DNA of 64,000 nt from positions 20,409-84,408 of the forward strand of contig DASVPR010000026.1 in NCBI GenBank assembly GCA_036389485.1, written 5' to 3'. The notes beneath the pieces are model-generated. The model ran no database searches and had not been told where the DNA came from. It saw nothing but the letters and a program-made list of their open reading frames with translations. Of the stretch, positions 23,457 to 31,557 are shown piece after piece (positions within the stretch are counted from its first letter, which is position 1; the number at the start of each line of letters is the position of its first letter). Both the position numbers and the translations under genes were made by a program. This stretch comes from CADCVT01 sp036389485 (lineage in GTDB: Bacteria; Actinomycetota; Thermoleophilia; Solirubrobacterales; Solirubrobacteraceae).

Positions 23457-23695
23457 TCAGAGCTCGAGCGTCGAGCTCAACGCCCGCTCGACCTTCTCGC
23501 GTCCTTCGCTGGCCTCTACCTCGTTCAATCGCTTCGCGATCCACACGCAAGGGTCCTCGCCGCGATTCACGAGCGCGGCGATTCCCGAAAGCCGCACGCA
23601 GCCGATCCGCTCGCCGTCGTGGGCGACCCGTACTCGTGCGCCGTCGTGCCCGGGACGTAGCCGACGGGCGTGATGTCCTCGGGCGCGAACGGCAT
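23457..23695 (-). pseudogene. Frameshifted small gene at the island edge
   Basis: From the ATG at 23695 one frame reads MPFAPEDITPVGYVPGT and on to HEY, then breaks down. The neighbouring frame continues as RVAHDGERIGCVRLSG, then ALVNRGEDPCVWIAKRLNE, to a stop at 23457. A single frameshift near 23640 explains this. Family not recognised. Together with the SDR tail at 23745 it marks decayed chromosomal sequence. Confidence 0.55.
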
Positions 23696-23744
23696 CCGCC
23701 GCAGCGTAACGCCGGACCAGCACGACGCCGAGAAGCGAATCCTC

Positions 23745-23798
23745 TCATCGGCGGAATCCGCCCTCGGCGTCGATCACCTGGCCGGTGATCCAGCCGCG
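23745..23798 (-). pseudogene. Residual C-terminus of a short-chain dehydrogenase
   Basis: Minus-strand codons read RGWITGQVIDAEGGFRR and stop; an in-frame stop precedes them. TGQVIDAEGGF is the classic last strand of SDR family oxidoreductases. The remaining ~240 residues are absent and unrelated lower-GC sequence follows, so this is the chromosomal side of an insertion or deletion junction. Confidence 0.75.
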
Positions 23799-23937
23799 TC
23801 ATGGCGGGTATGAGAGCGGCCCGGGGACGACTGTCTCCAAGCGGGGATATGTGCGTCGCCAAGGGCTCGTCAAGGCGGATCACTACCAACTGAGGAGCGA
23901 CCACACATTACGTCAGATGCGGCGTAGCGCCGAACGC

Positions 23938-24138
23938 TCAGGAGCGCTTGGGCCTCGGTTTGCTGGGGGCGACGTTGTCGCCACCGGAAACTCGCGCTGC
24001 GTGCTTCACGACCTGCTCGATCACGTCGGCCGGGGGGGCGACGCTCCGGCGACGCTCCTTACGATCCCGGAATGACCATCCGCCGTTCTTGCTGGTGGCC
24101 GTACGCTCGTCCGACCGACGCTGCCCCTTATCCGCCAT
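23938..24138 (-). CDS. Small basic protein of the accessory island
   Basis: 66 residues: a polar N-terminus (SKNGGWSFRDRKERRRS), a short helix (PPADVIEQVVKHAARVSGG) and a basic tail ending PRPKRS. The ATG overlaps the end of the upstream 229-residue gene by 11 bp, so the two are probably co-translated. No family recognised. Confidence 0.5.
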   Translation of the reverse strand: MADKGQRRSDERTATSKNGGWSFRDRKERRRSVAPPADVIEQVVKHAARVSGGDNVAPSKPRPKRS

Positions 24139-24817
24139 CGACTGCGCTCCCCCCGGTGTTGTCTCTGTGTCGCCGCAGCATCAGCGCGACGAGCGCTGAC
24201 CGATTGTTCTTCGCATCGCGTCCCTTGCCGGGCAGCAGAGCGCGCGCCGTTGCGTCATCGACAGCGGGATCGTGCTCACTCAAGATCACCGGCGCGCACC
24301 CAGCAAACTTGTACCCTACGTGCATATTGAGCAACGCTATCTCGTAGCTGCCGACGGCAAACGGCTGCAACCGAAGGGTCTCTACGAAGAGCTCGGCGAC
24401 AGCGTCGACGATCTCGTCAAGAGCCACGTCCGGATCGAGCGGCTTCGCCAGCCGGCGCCGGAAGTGCCTGCACATAATGTGAGCCCGATTGTGGACGCTC
24501 CCTGACCGGATCTGCCGTAGTCGGATCGTTCGGGCCTTGCCGGCCCCGACCAATTGGAGCATCCACGGGACCGGTACGTTTTTGGACCGGAACTCGCCGG
24601 CTTCCGCGCGATGCTCAGTGGTCCAGTGAAAGAGCTCCCAATGCCAGTCGCGCATGCGTCGCGCTGACGGACCGGTCTCGGAGTCCGAACTGCTCCCTGG
24701 ATGCCAGACGGCGCTGAAGAGATCCGTCAGGATCTGATGCTGGCGCTCGCGTTCCTCCGTACTTAGGTGCGCTGGAAACTTCGGGAAATGTCTTGAGGAA
24801 GCGCCGCTGCCGGCCAC
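24128..24817 (-). CDS. Unknown protein of the accessory island
   Basis: 229 residues, GTG start with GGAG 7 bp upstream. Predicted mostly helical; notable segments are MRDWHWELFHWTTEHRAE, LVGAGKARTIRLRQIRSGSVHNRAHIM and EIALLNMHVGYKFAG. No signal peptide or membrane helix, and no family recognised. Lower GC and less biased third positions than flanking genes. It is the third gene of a minus-strand group (25914 to 23938). Confidence 0.6.
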   Translation of the reverse strand: MAGSGASSRHFPKFPAHLSTEERERQHQILTDLFSAVWHPGSSSDSETGPSARRMRDWHWELFHWTTEHRAEAGEFRSKNVPVPWMLQLVGAGKARTIRLRQIRSGSVHNRAHIMCRHFRRRLAKPLDPDVALDEIVDAVAELFVETLRLQPFAVGSYEIALLNMHVGYKFAGCAPVILSEHDPAVDDATARALLPGKGRDAKNNRSALVALMLRRHRDNTGGSAVDGG

Positions 24818-24865
24818 AATGCTCCGAGGTAGATGAACAGCGCGCCAGCCTAGCGCCTGACGCGG

Positions 24866-25204
24866 TCACTCGCTGGGCCGCGCGAAAGAGCGCTCGATTA
24901 TCTCAAGGATGGCGGCGGTGCGTCCTCTCGCAGCAACCAGGAACGGCCGCTGTCCAGCGAGTTCCGGATGCGGAACGACGAGCCAACGATAAACATCGTC
25001 AGGCGCGAGGGACTCGCTGAGCCGGTCGAGAACTAGCGACAGGTTGCGCCGGATGGGATCGGCGTCCTCGCCTAGGTGCTCGCCGCGCGTCTTCGCCGCG
25101 GCGCCAAGAGCGACCGTCGCCGCCTGATCAGCGACCAAGTAGCGCACCTCAGCCGTGAATCGCAGGTCCTGTCCGTAGAACCGTACGACCTCAGTCCTAC
25201 CCAC
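24866..25204 (-). CDS. Protein with a ParS/MbcA (DUF2384)-like C-terminus
   Basis: 112 residues. The GTG at 25204 is chosen over the one at 25210 because AGGAG then lies 5 nt upstream. The C-terminal SPDDVYRWLVVPHPELAGQ-like segment (here preceded by LA) plus RPFLVAARGRTAAILEIIER resembles the toxin-binding domain of Xre/MbcA/ParS antitoxins (W, P..eLaGqrP, G, V/I..ie). The N-terminal DNA-binding part of those antitoxins is not evident, and no RES-type toxin is adjacent, so a toxin-antitoxin role is only a possibility. Confidence 0.5.
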   Translation of the reverse strand: MGRTEVVRFYGQDLRFTAEVRYLVADQAATVALGAAAKTRGEHLGEDADPIRRNLSLVLDRLSESLAPDDVYRWLVVPHPELAGQRPFLVAARGRTAAILEIIERSFARPSE

Positions 25205-25320
25205 CAGCACTCCTTTCAGCTGCCATCGTCTGCTCGTCGCGACGCGATGTCAAGCAGTCGTCGCAGTGGTGTGAAGTCGCCGAGCGATTCGCGTCCGTGC
25301 GAGAGTACCCCGGCACAGAG

Positions 25321-25914
25321 CTAGTCGGTGTGACGAAGCGCATTCTTAACCGCCTGCTCGATTTCATCCGTCGAAGGTCCAATCCGTGCTCGTCGCGCCT
25401 CGCGCTCGACTTCCGCTTGGCGTTGTGCGGCCCGCGCTGAGACGACCGAGATCGCGTCGAGGTACGCGGTCTCCACCGTGCGGGGGTCCGCGCGTTCTTC
25501 GGGTGGAAGCTGCTCGAGCACTTGGTGTAGGACGTCAGCTTGAACGCCCAGGGACGGCCCGAGTTGCACACCCGCGCCGCCAGGAAGGATGACCCCGCGT
25601 AGCCGCTCGCGGAAGAACCCCGCCAGCAACAGGAGAGCCCCGATGCCGACGAGCCCCACGAGCAGAGCGTCCGCTCCAGGGGCACGCTGAGTCCGGTCGG
25701 TCTCCTGGCTGACTTCGCGCCGCGCCTCGCCGACCCTGGAGTTCGGATCAGCCACCGTCACGGTGCGCTCGGTGGTCGAGAGCGGGCGAGGATCGTTTTG
25801 CTCCTCCCATATGACAAATGCGGCGGCAACGACCGCCAAACCGACTCCCACTAGCACGAAGGTGGGCAAGCGCGGCGCGATCCAGCTAGCGAGCCGCTTC
25901 CCGCGCGCCTTCAT
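25321..25914 (-). CDS. Two-span membrane protein of the accessory island
   Basis: About 197 residues. Membrane helices at roughly 18-37 (FVLVGVGLAVVAAAFVIW) and 83-101 (LLVGLVGIGALLLLAGFF) enclose a polar Arg/Thr-rich loop; the cytoplasmic C-terminus is helical and charged (QRQAEVEREARRARIG). No family recognised. It is the first gene of the island's minus-strand group and may couple the others to the membrane. Confidence 0.55.
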   Translation of the reverse strand: MKARGKRLASWIAPRLPTFVLVGVGLAVVAAAFVIWEEQNDPRPLSTTERTVTVADPNSRVGEARREVSQETDRTQRAPGADALLVGLVGIGALLLLAGFFRERLRGVILPGGAGVQLGPSLGVQADVLHQVLEQLPPEERADPRTVETAYLDAISVVSARAAQRQAEVEREARRARIGPSTDEIEQAVKNALRHTD

Positions 25915-26138
25915 CACCGCGCGCCCGGATGGGGAGTCGCGCCGCGGGCGGATCCGAAACGGCCGGGCGGCCGAACGACGAATGTGGGCAGGCCTGACAT
26001 TTCACGAACTCCGCTGGGGGGTACGAGCTAGGCTTCTTTCTAGATTTCTACGTTGATTCCTAGTTCGAAAACGAGGCTACGCTGGGTGGCGGACGGAGTC
26101 CCGGCCTTAGCGGCGACGAGTTAGCCGGAGCGCTAGGC

Positions 26139-26522
26139 GTGACGGCCAGCCGGCGAGGGGACTGGGCACGCGCTGGGCTGTTACGAAACCGCGGTCGAAG
26201 CGAGCGCTACACGAATCGCGACGCGGTCGAGCTGGGCGTTTTGGCGGCACTCATCGACAAGGCCGGGCCGAAACGAGGTAAGCGTGCCTGGGCGACGGAG
26301 GTGAGAGATGCGCTGCACTCCGCTCGTGCCGACAGGCCGATGTGGGCCGTCGTGGACCTCGTGAGGAGCGGCGACACCCTCGCGCGTGCGCCGCAACAGG
26401 CGGCGGACGCTGCGGCGAACGCTCCCGGCTCGGTTGTGGTCATCGCCGTGCACGCGGAAGCGGCGCACGCAGCACGGGCGTACGGCGAGGAAGTCACGCG
26501 ACGAGCGAGACGCGGTGAATAA
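26139..26522 (+). CDS. Possible MerR-like DNA-binding protein
   Basis: 127 residues, GTG start. Residues about 8-50 (WARAGLL ... RYTNRDAVELGVLAALIDKAG) resemble the winged helix of MerR-type regulators or excisionases. The C-terminal half is Ala-rich (PGSVVVIAVHAEAAHAARAYG). Divergent from the island operon across 220 bp, a usual position for its regulator. Assignment tentative. Confidence 0.45.
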   Translation: MTASRRGDWARAGLLRNRGRSERYTNRDAVELGVLAALIDKAGPKRGKRAWATEVRDALHSARADRPMWAVVDLVRSGDTLARAPQQAADAAANAPGSVVVIAVHAEAAHAARAYGEEVTRRARRGE

Positions 26523-26935
26523 CGACGCGACTCGCAGATCTGCAGACGACGGCGTTTAGCAGGCGACCCGCTGCCTCGAACCGCTCTGAGGCTTTCGGCG
26601 TCAGTCGCGACGCCTGGCCGGGACCCTCCCGCTGGCGCCCGCTAACTGCGGCTCCCACGATCCGCGCGAAGTAAACCTGGCAGGACGCGCGATCGAGGGG
26701 CGCCTTGAGCTAGCGCGCGCCGCGAATCAACGGCGTGACTTGGCTGATCGGCGTCATCGGGAACGACCTTTCGCTCCAAAACGACGCGCCTGAACGGGAG
26801 CTTCTCCCGGTCTGAAGTCCGAACGGCGAGCCGATCAACCCCGGACGCGACGCGCGTATCGGTAGACGAGCGGTGGGCCGCTACCCCGAAGGCGGTGGAC
26901 CCGCGGCGCTCCGAGAAGGCCCAGACGCCACCCAG
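26523..26935. other. Gene-free stretch between the island and tRNA-Ser
   Basis: About 410 bp of mixed composition with no convincing coding frame, no integrase remnant that I can recognise and no copy of the tRNA 3' end. It may contain the right junction of the accessory island. Confidence 0.5.
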
Positions 26936-27025
26936 CGGAGAGGGAGGGATTCGAACCCTCGAACGAGGTTGACCCCCGTTACGCGATTTCCAGTCGCGCC
27001 CGTTCAACCGCTCCGGCACCTCTCC
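26936..27025 (-). tRNA. tRNA-Ser(GGA)
   Basis: A 90-nt minus-strand tRNA. Acceptor stem GGAGAGG (27025-27019) pairs with CCTCTCC, discriminator G at 26936. The anticodon GGA is at 26989-26991 in the loop CTGGAAA. The long variable arm typical of serine tRNAs and the T-arm GAGGG-TTCGAAT-CCCTC are present. CCA is not encoded. The 3' end faces the accessory island, the usual side for integration. Confidence 0.95.
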
Positions 27026-27060
27026 TGAAGCGGCGACGAAGGGTATCGCCCCGGTTTCGC

Positions 27061-28266
27061 TCAGATCTGCCAGCGGCCGCCGAGGAGGACGGGGACTCGT
27101 TCCCCCTCGCGGGTGATGCCGGTGACGTCGACGTCGGGGCCGCCGATCATGAAGTCGACGTGGATTCCGCTGACGTTCGCGCGAGGGTGCTCGGCCTCGT
27201 CCTCGACCGTGAACCGGTAGGCGGAGCCGAGCGCGATGTGGCTGGCGGCGTTCTCGTCGAGCAGCGTGTCGTAGAAGACGGTGTCGAGCGGGCCGATGCG
27301 GCCCTCCGCGTCGACGAGCGCGACCTCGCCGAGCCGCGACGCGCCCGCGTCGTGCTGCGCGTAGCCGGCGAGCGCGTCGCCGTTCTCGTCCGCGTCGAAC
27401 GCCACCGCGCGGCCTCCCTCGAACCGCACGCGCAGGCCCCGGATGATCGTGCCGTGCAGCTCGAGCGGCTTCGTCGAGCGGACCTCGCCGTCCACGCGCT
27501 CGGGGTCGGGCGTCGTGAAGATCTCCTCGGTCGGGAGATTCGGCATGTGGACGATCCCGTCGAGGGTCGAGAACTCGGCGGCCATCCACTTCGAGCTGGG
27601 GAGCAGCCCGACGGTGAGGTCCGTCCCCGGGCCGGAGAAGTGCACGGCGTCGAAGCGCCGCGACGTCATCCGCTCCGCGGCGCCCTTCAACGTCTCCGAC
27701 CGCGCGCGCCACGCCTCGACCGGGTCGTCCTCGTCGAGGCGCAGCACGTGGAGGACCTGCTCCCACAGGCGATCCTCGGCCTCCGCGGGCGACGCGTCGG
27801 GGAAGACGAGGCTCGCCCACCCCGGCGATGGGCCGGCGATCGCGCACCAGTTCGTCGTGCGGTCGTTGACGACCTTCGCCGCCTCGGGGAGGAACGGCAG
27901 CTGGTCGAGCGCGGCACGCTGCGGGTCGACCCCGTCGAGCGCGTGCGGGTGCGCGGTGCCGCTCAGCCCGATGCGCGCGCACCGCTGGTCGCCGATCGCG
28001 AGCAGCCGGTCGGAGTACCACGACGGGATGAAGCCCAGCGTGTCCTCCGCGGCGTGCAGCAGCCGCTCGCGTTTGACGTACATGTCGAAGTACGTCGCGT
28101 CGACGAACTTCGCGCCGTGCTCGTACGCGGCGCGCGCGATCGCGCGCACGAGCGACTCCTGCCCGACCTCTGCGCCGACCACGAGGATCTGCCCCGGCTG
28201 CACGTTGGCGCCGAAGCGCACGGCGAGGTCCGCGAGCCGCTCGATGTCGCGCGAGCGGTCGGTCAT
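27061..28266 (-). CDS. M29-family aminopeptidase (AmpS/AmpT-like)
   Basis: 401 residues, the full length for thermophilic metallo-aminopeptidases of family M29. Recognisable segments: VQPGQILVVGAEVGQESLVRAI, MPNLPTEEIFTTPD (metal-site Glu residues), ENAASHIALGSAY and NVSGIHVDFMIGG. Co-catalytic metal-dependent removal of N-terminal residues in the cytoplasm. Its ATG overlaps the stop of the small upstream gene. Confidence 0.9.
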   Translation of the reverse strand: MTDRSRDIERLADLAVRFGANVQPGQILVVGAEVGQESLVRAIARAAYEHGAKFVDATYFDMYVKRERLLHAAEDTLGFIPSWYSDRLLAIGDQRCARIGLSGTAHPHALDGVDPQRAALDQLPFLPEAAKVVNDRTTNWCAIAGPSPGWASLVFPDASPAEAEDRLWEQVLHVLRLDEDDPVEAWRARSETLKGAAERMTSRRFDAVHFSGPGTDLTVGLLPSSKWMAAEFSTLDGIVHMPNLPTEEIFTTPDPERVDGEVRSTKPLELHGTIIRGLRVRFEGGRAVAFDADENGDALAGYAQHDAGASRLGEVALVDAEGRIGPLDTVFYDTLLDENAASHIALGSAYRFTVEDEAEHPRANVSGIHVDFMIGGPDVDVTGITREGERVPVLLGGRWQI

Positions 28267-28454
28267 TCGCGGTCGGCCTCGGCCTGCTCGTCGAGCTTCT
28301 CGCGCAGGTACGCGGCGCGCTCGGCGCGGCGCTCGTGCGCGCGCTCCTCGCGCGCGTCCGGCGCGCGGTCGGCCAGCTCCCGCTCCGCCTCCTCGCGCTC
28401 GGCCTGGACCGCGCGCAGCTCCTCGGTCGTCGGATGGTCGGGGTCGCCGCCCAC
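28263..28454 (-). CDS. Small charged helical protein
   Basis: 63 residues from the GTG at 28454, 5 bp after the STAS stop. Almost entirely Glu/Arg/Ala helix (VQAEREEAERELADRAPD, then ERAAYLREKLDEQAE), probably a coiled coil. Overlaps the M29 start by 4 bp, so it is likely translated as part of a STAS-small protein-M29 operon. No family recognised. Confidence 0.5.
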   Translation of the reverse strand: MGGDPDHPTTEELRAVQAEREEAERELADRAPDAREERAHERRAERAAYLREKLDEQAEADRE

Positions 28455-28459
28455 CGCGG

Positions 28460-28810
28460 TCAGCGCGGGCCGGCCTCGGCCGGGTCGTCGACCATCTCGA
28501 TCACGCCGTCGATGCCGGCGATCTCGACGATGCGGTGCACCGTGCTGCCGACCGCCCCGCGTACGCACGTGAAGCGGCCGCCGCGCTCCTCCGCCGCGCG
28601 GTGCGCGCCGACGACCACGCGCAGCCCGCTCGAGTCGATGAAGTCGAGCGAGCGCAGGTCGAGCAGCACCCAGGTGCCGCCCTCGAGCCGCGGCATGATC
28701 GTCTGCTCGAGCTCCGGCGCGCTGGCCATGTCGAGCTCGCCGCGCGGCGTCACCTCCACGCGGCCGTCGCGTTCCGTCACGTCGATGGCGAAGGGTTCGA
28801 CCGCTTCCAT
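28460..28810 (-). CDS. STAS-domain anti-sigma factor antagonist
   Basis: 116 residues. SpoIIAA/RsbV fold: GELDMASAPELEQ, then DLRSLDFIDSSGLRVVV with the phosphorylatable Ser in DSSGL. Unphosphorylated antagonist would sequester an anti-sigma kinase and release a sigma-B-like factor; one is encoded divergently at 28922. The kinase itself is not in this window. Confidence 0.9.
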   Translation of the reverse strand: MEAVEPFAIDVTERDGRVEVTPRGELDMASAPELEQTIMPRLEGGTWVLLDLRSLDFIDSSGLRVVVGAHRAAEERGGRFTCVRGAVGSTVHRIVEIAGIDGVIEMVDDPAEAGPR

Positions 28811-28820
28811 GAGGCGGCGC

Positions 28821-28826
28821 AGTCTA
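28821..28826 (-). promoter_or_regulatory. Putative -10 element (TAGACT) of the STAS gene
   Basis: Minus-strand TAGACT ends 10 bp before the ATG at 28810; no Shine-Dalgarno site. Confidence 0.35.
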
Positions 28827-28921
28827 CGACCCGCAGCGAGGGCGCGCGGTGCCGTCACACCCAGTTGGCAAGCAACCGGGCGCGCGTCGCGCGTGGGCCG
28901 GATCGGGCAGGCGATGTGGTG

Positions 28922-29740
28922 ATGGCGGCACTGCCCACGGATCGCCAACTCCAATCGCGCCACCATGGCGCATCGCCGCTCGGAAGGGGCCCGCGGGACG
29001 CGCGCTGGCGCCGCCTCGTCGCTCGCTACCAGGCCGGCGACCGCGCCGCGGGAGAGCAGCTCGTCGCCGACCTGCTGCCGCTCGTGCGCCACCTCGCCGG
29101 CCGTTGGTCCGCGAAGGTGAGCCGCGACGACCTCGTCCAGGCCGGGCTGCTCGGGCTGACGAAGGCGCTCGACCGGTTCGACCCCGCGCAGGGAGCGTCG
29201 TTCACCGGTTATGCCGTCCCCACCATGCTGGGCGAGATGCGCCGCCACCTGCGCGACCACGCGTGGGCGGTGCGCGTCCCGCGCGCGCTGCAGGAGGAGG
29301 CGATGCGGGTCACTCGCGCGATCGGCGAGCTCGAGCCGAAGCTCGGCCGGTCGCCGACGCCCCAGGAGCTCGCCGAGCACATGGAGCTCGATCTCGAGAC
29401 CGTGATCGACGCGATCGTCGCGGGGCGCGCGTACCACTCGTCGTCGCTCGAGCAGCCCGCCGGCTCGGACGGCGACGGCCTCGTGCTCGGGGACACCGTC
29501 GGCGAGGACGACGCCGAGCTGCAGCGCGCGGAGCTCGCCGTCCTCCTCGGCGAGGTGCGCCACGTCCTCGACGAGCGCGAGCGCCTCGTGCTGCACCTGC
29601 GCTTCGAGCGCGACCTCACGCAGACCGCGATCGCCGAGCGCATCGGCGTGTCGCAGATGCAGGTCAGCCGGATCCTGCGCGCGACGCTCGCGAAGCTGCG
29701 CACCGAGATCGAGCGCCGCCCCGAGCGCGCTGCCGCATAA
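28922..29740 (+). CDS. Sigma-B/F/G-type RNA polymerase sigma factor
   Basis: 272 residues. Region 2 (LVRHLAGRWSAKVSRDDLVQAGLLGLTKALDRFDPAQGASFTGYA in sequence order), region 3 (RVPRALQEEAMRVTRAIGEL, GRSPTPQELAEHM) and region 4 (LDERERLVLHLRFERDLTQ, IAERIGVSQMQVSRIL) give the SigB/SigF general-stress pattern. Divergent from its likely regulatory STAS protein; the DUF892 gene just downstream is a plausible regulon member. Confidence 0.92.
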   Translation: MAALPTDRQLQSRHHGASPLGRGPRDARWRRLVARYQAGDRAAGEQLVADLLPLVRHLAGRWSAKVSRDDLVQAGLLGLTKALDRFDPAQGASFTGYAVPTMLGEMRRHLRDHAWAVRVPRALQEEAMRVTRAIGELEPKLGRSPTPQELAEHMELDLETVIDAIVAGRAYHSSSLEQPAGSDGDGLVLGDTVGEDDAELQRAELAVLLGEVRHVLDERERLVLHLRFERDLTQTAIAERIGVSQMQVSRILRATLAKLRTEIERRPERAAA

Positions 29741-29742
29741 CA

Positions 29743-29800
29743 TCGCGTGCATCGGGGGACGCCTCTGCGGGAAGGCTGACCCGCCGGGACCCCCACGCGA
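29743..29800 (+). promoter_or_regulatory. Structured leader before the DUF892 gene
   Basis: TCGCGT (29743-29748) and GGGGG (29754-29758) can pair with CCCCC (29790-29794) and ACGCGA (29795-29800), giving a bulged 11-bp stem directly before GGAGGAG and the ATG at 29823. It could be a weak terminator of the sigma gene or an mRNA-stabilising leader. Confidence 0.35.
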
Positions 29801-29822
29801 CCAGGAGGAGAGATCCCACCCG

Positions 29823-30755
29823 ATGGCCGACCCAGGCGCACGCGAGCTCAAGCTCACCCAGTACCTCAACGAGGCGTACGGCAAGGAGAAGCAGCTGGAG
29901 ACCACTCTGCAGGCGCAGATCGGTCTCGCGAAGGCGGCTGCTCGGAAGACCCTGCAGAAGCGTCTGCAGGACCATCTCAAGGAGACGAAGGCGCAGGCGC
30001 GCGGCCTCGAGCGGCGCATCAAGCAGCTCGGCGGCAAGGCTGAGGCCGTGAGCCTTCCGGGGCCGGACGTCGTGTCCGACGCCGCGAGCGGCGCGGCGAG
30101 CCTCGCCAACAAGGCGGTCGCCGCGGCGAAGGGCCCGGTGCAGGCGCTGCGCGGCACGAGCCCGGCGGACAACCTGCTGCGCAACGTCCGCGACGCGGTG
30201 TGGAACGAGGCCGAGGAGATCGCGCACTACGACGCGATCGAGGCGCTCGCCGAGACGCTGAACGACAAGGACACCGCGAAGCTCGCGCGCGAGTTCCGCC
30301 GGCAGGAGGAGCGCATGCAGAAGTTCCTCCGCGGTCAGATCGGGCAGCTCGTCAAGCAGGTCGTCAAGGACGAGGTCCCAGCCGCGGAGCGCCGCGCGAA
30401 CGGCGGCACGTCGCGCCGGCGCAGCACGTCGCGGTCGAGCGGCTCGCGCTCGACGTCGCGCTCGTCGGGCTCGTCGTCGCGCTCCTCCGGAGGCTCGCGC
30501 GGGAAGTCGTCGGGCGGGTCGCGCGGGAAGTCCTCGGGCGGGTCGCGCGCGAAGTCGTCGGGTTCGTCGTCGCGCTCGCGCGCGTCGTCCTCCGGGTCGT
30601 CGTCGCGCTCGTCGGGTTCCACGTCGCGCCGCTCGAGCGGCTCGTCCTCGGGCGGGTCGTCGCGCTCGTCCGGGTCGTCGCGCTCGAAGTCGTCCGGGTC
30701 GTCGTCGCGCCGCTCCTCGTCGCGCCGGTCCTCCGGCGGCGGGTCGAGCTCCTAG
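29823..30755 (+). CDS. DUF892 (YciF-like) ferritin-fold protein with Ser/Arg-rich tail
   Basis: 310 residues. Residues 1-180 form the helical ferritin-like YciF/DUF892 domain (ELKLTQYLNEAYGKEKQLE ... HYDAIEALAETLNDKDTAKLA), a family linked to stress response. From about 190 to the end the chain is a repetitive Ser/Arg/Gly sequence (SRSSGS, GGSRGKSS) of ~120 residues, like an RS domain or histone-tail mimic, strongly basic and disordered. Such a tail could bind nucleic acid or polyphosphate (inference). GGAGGAG lies upstream. Adjacent to the sigma-B-like gene. Confidence 0.85.
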   Translation: MADPGARELKLTQYLNEAYGKEKQLETTLQAQIGLAKAAARKTLQKRLQDHLKETKAQARGLERRIKQLGGKAEAVSLPGPDVVSDAASGAASLANKAVAAAKGPVQALRGTSPADNLLRNVRDAVWNEAEEIAHYDAIEALAETLNDKDTAKLAREFRRQEERMQKFLRGQIGQLVKQVVKDEVPAAERRANGGTSRRRSTSRSSGSRSTSRSSGSSSRSSGGSRGKSSGGSRGKSSGGSRAKSSGSSSRSRASSSGSSSRSSGSTSRRSSGSSSGGSSRSSGSSRSKSSGSSSRRSSSRRSSGGGSSS

Positions 30756-31537
30756 TCGCTGCGCGCCTGCAGGCCGGCCAGGATGCCGGCCTGCAGCCGG
30801 CGCATCCCGGCCAGCCAGCGGTCGTAGTCCGACGCCTTGCGCTGGAAGAACGTCAGCACCTCGGGGTGCGGCAGGATCAGGAAGCGCTCCTCGCGGAGCG
30901 CGGCGACGACGTCGTCGGCGACCTGCTCGGGCTCGACGATCGCGCCGGCGGTGCCGACCACCGCCGCCGCCTGCTCGGCCTCCTCGCCGCCATCGGTCAG
31001 CATCGGCGTGTTCACGCCCATCGGGCACAGGACGCTGACCTTCACGCCCCGGTCGCCGTAGGTCACGGCCAGCCACTCCGCGAACGCGACCGCGCCGTGC
31101 TTGGACACCGAGTACGCGGCCGAGCCGATCTGCGTCAGCAGCCCCGCCGCCGAGGCGGTGCTCAGGAAGTAGCCGTCGCCGCGCTCGATCCAGCCCGGCA
31201 GCAGGCGGCGCGCCGCGTAGACGTGCTGCATGACGTTGACGGCCAGCGCGTCCTCGAACCCCTCGAGCATCGTGCCGCCGCCGATGCCGGCGTTCGCGGC
31301 GAACAGGTCGACGGGACCGAGCTCCCGCTCGACTCGCTCGATCAGCGCGACGACGTCGTCCTCCTCGCCGACGTCGGCCTCGATGCCGAGCGCGCCGATC
31401 TCGCTCGCGGCGTCCTGCGCCCCGCGCAGGTCGGCGATCGCCACCTTCGCGCCCTCCTCCGCGAAGCGCCACGCGAGCGCCTTCCCGATGCCCGACGCAC
31501 CGCCCGTGACGACGACGACCTTTTCCGAGAGCTCCAT
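30752..31537 (-). CDS. SDR family oxidoreductase
   Basis: 261 residues. NAD(P) site TGGASGIG (11-18), NAG motif AANAGIGGG, catalytic Ser in STASAAG and YSVSK (Tyr/Lys). Classical SDR; the C-terminus (HPEVLTFFQRKASDYDRWLAGM) is typical of actinobacterial dehydrogenases of unknown substrate. Overlaps the end of the DUF892 gene by 4 bp (convergent). Confidence 0.9.
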   Translation of the reverse strand: MELSEKVVVVTGGASGIGKALAWRFAEEGAKVAIADLRGAQDAASEIGALGIEADVGEEDDVVALIERVERELGPVDLFAANAGIGGGTMLEGFEDALAVNVMQHVYAARRLLPGWIERGDGYFLSTASAAGLLTQIGSAAYSVSKHGAVAFAEWLAVTYGDRGVKVSVLCPMGVNTPMLTDGGEEAEQAAAVVGTAGAIVEPEQVADDVVAALREERFLILPHPEVLTFFQRKASDYDRWLAGMRRLQAGILAGLQARSD

Positions 31538-31557
31538 AGGGGGGATGATGCCGCCGG

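Noticed and set aside
23822..23838. GGGGACGACTGTCTCC as a degenerate REP-like dyad at the island edge
   Set aside because: It matches the dyad only with insertions and a mismatch, and has no neighbouring copy in the 23-bp register.
23800..27025. Direct repeat of the tRNA-Ser 3' end as an attachment site at the left island border
   Set aside because: I looked by eye for the T-arm/acceptor sequence near 23.4-24.0 kb and found no convincing copy.
28460..28810. Larger protein continuing upstream of the STAS gene on the minus strand
   Set aside because: The extension is antisense to the sigma factor gene and low-complexity; the STAS domain begins right after the ATG at 28810.
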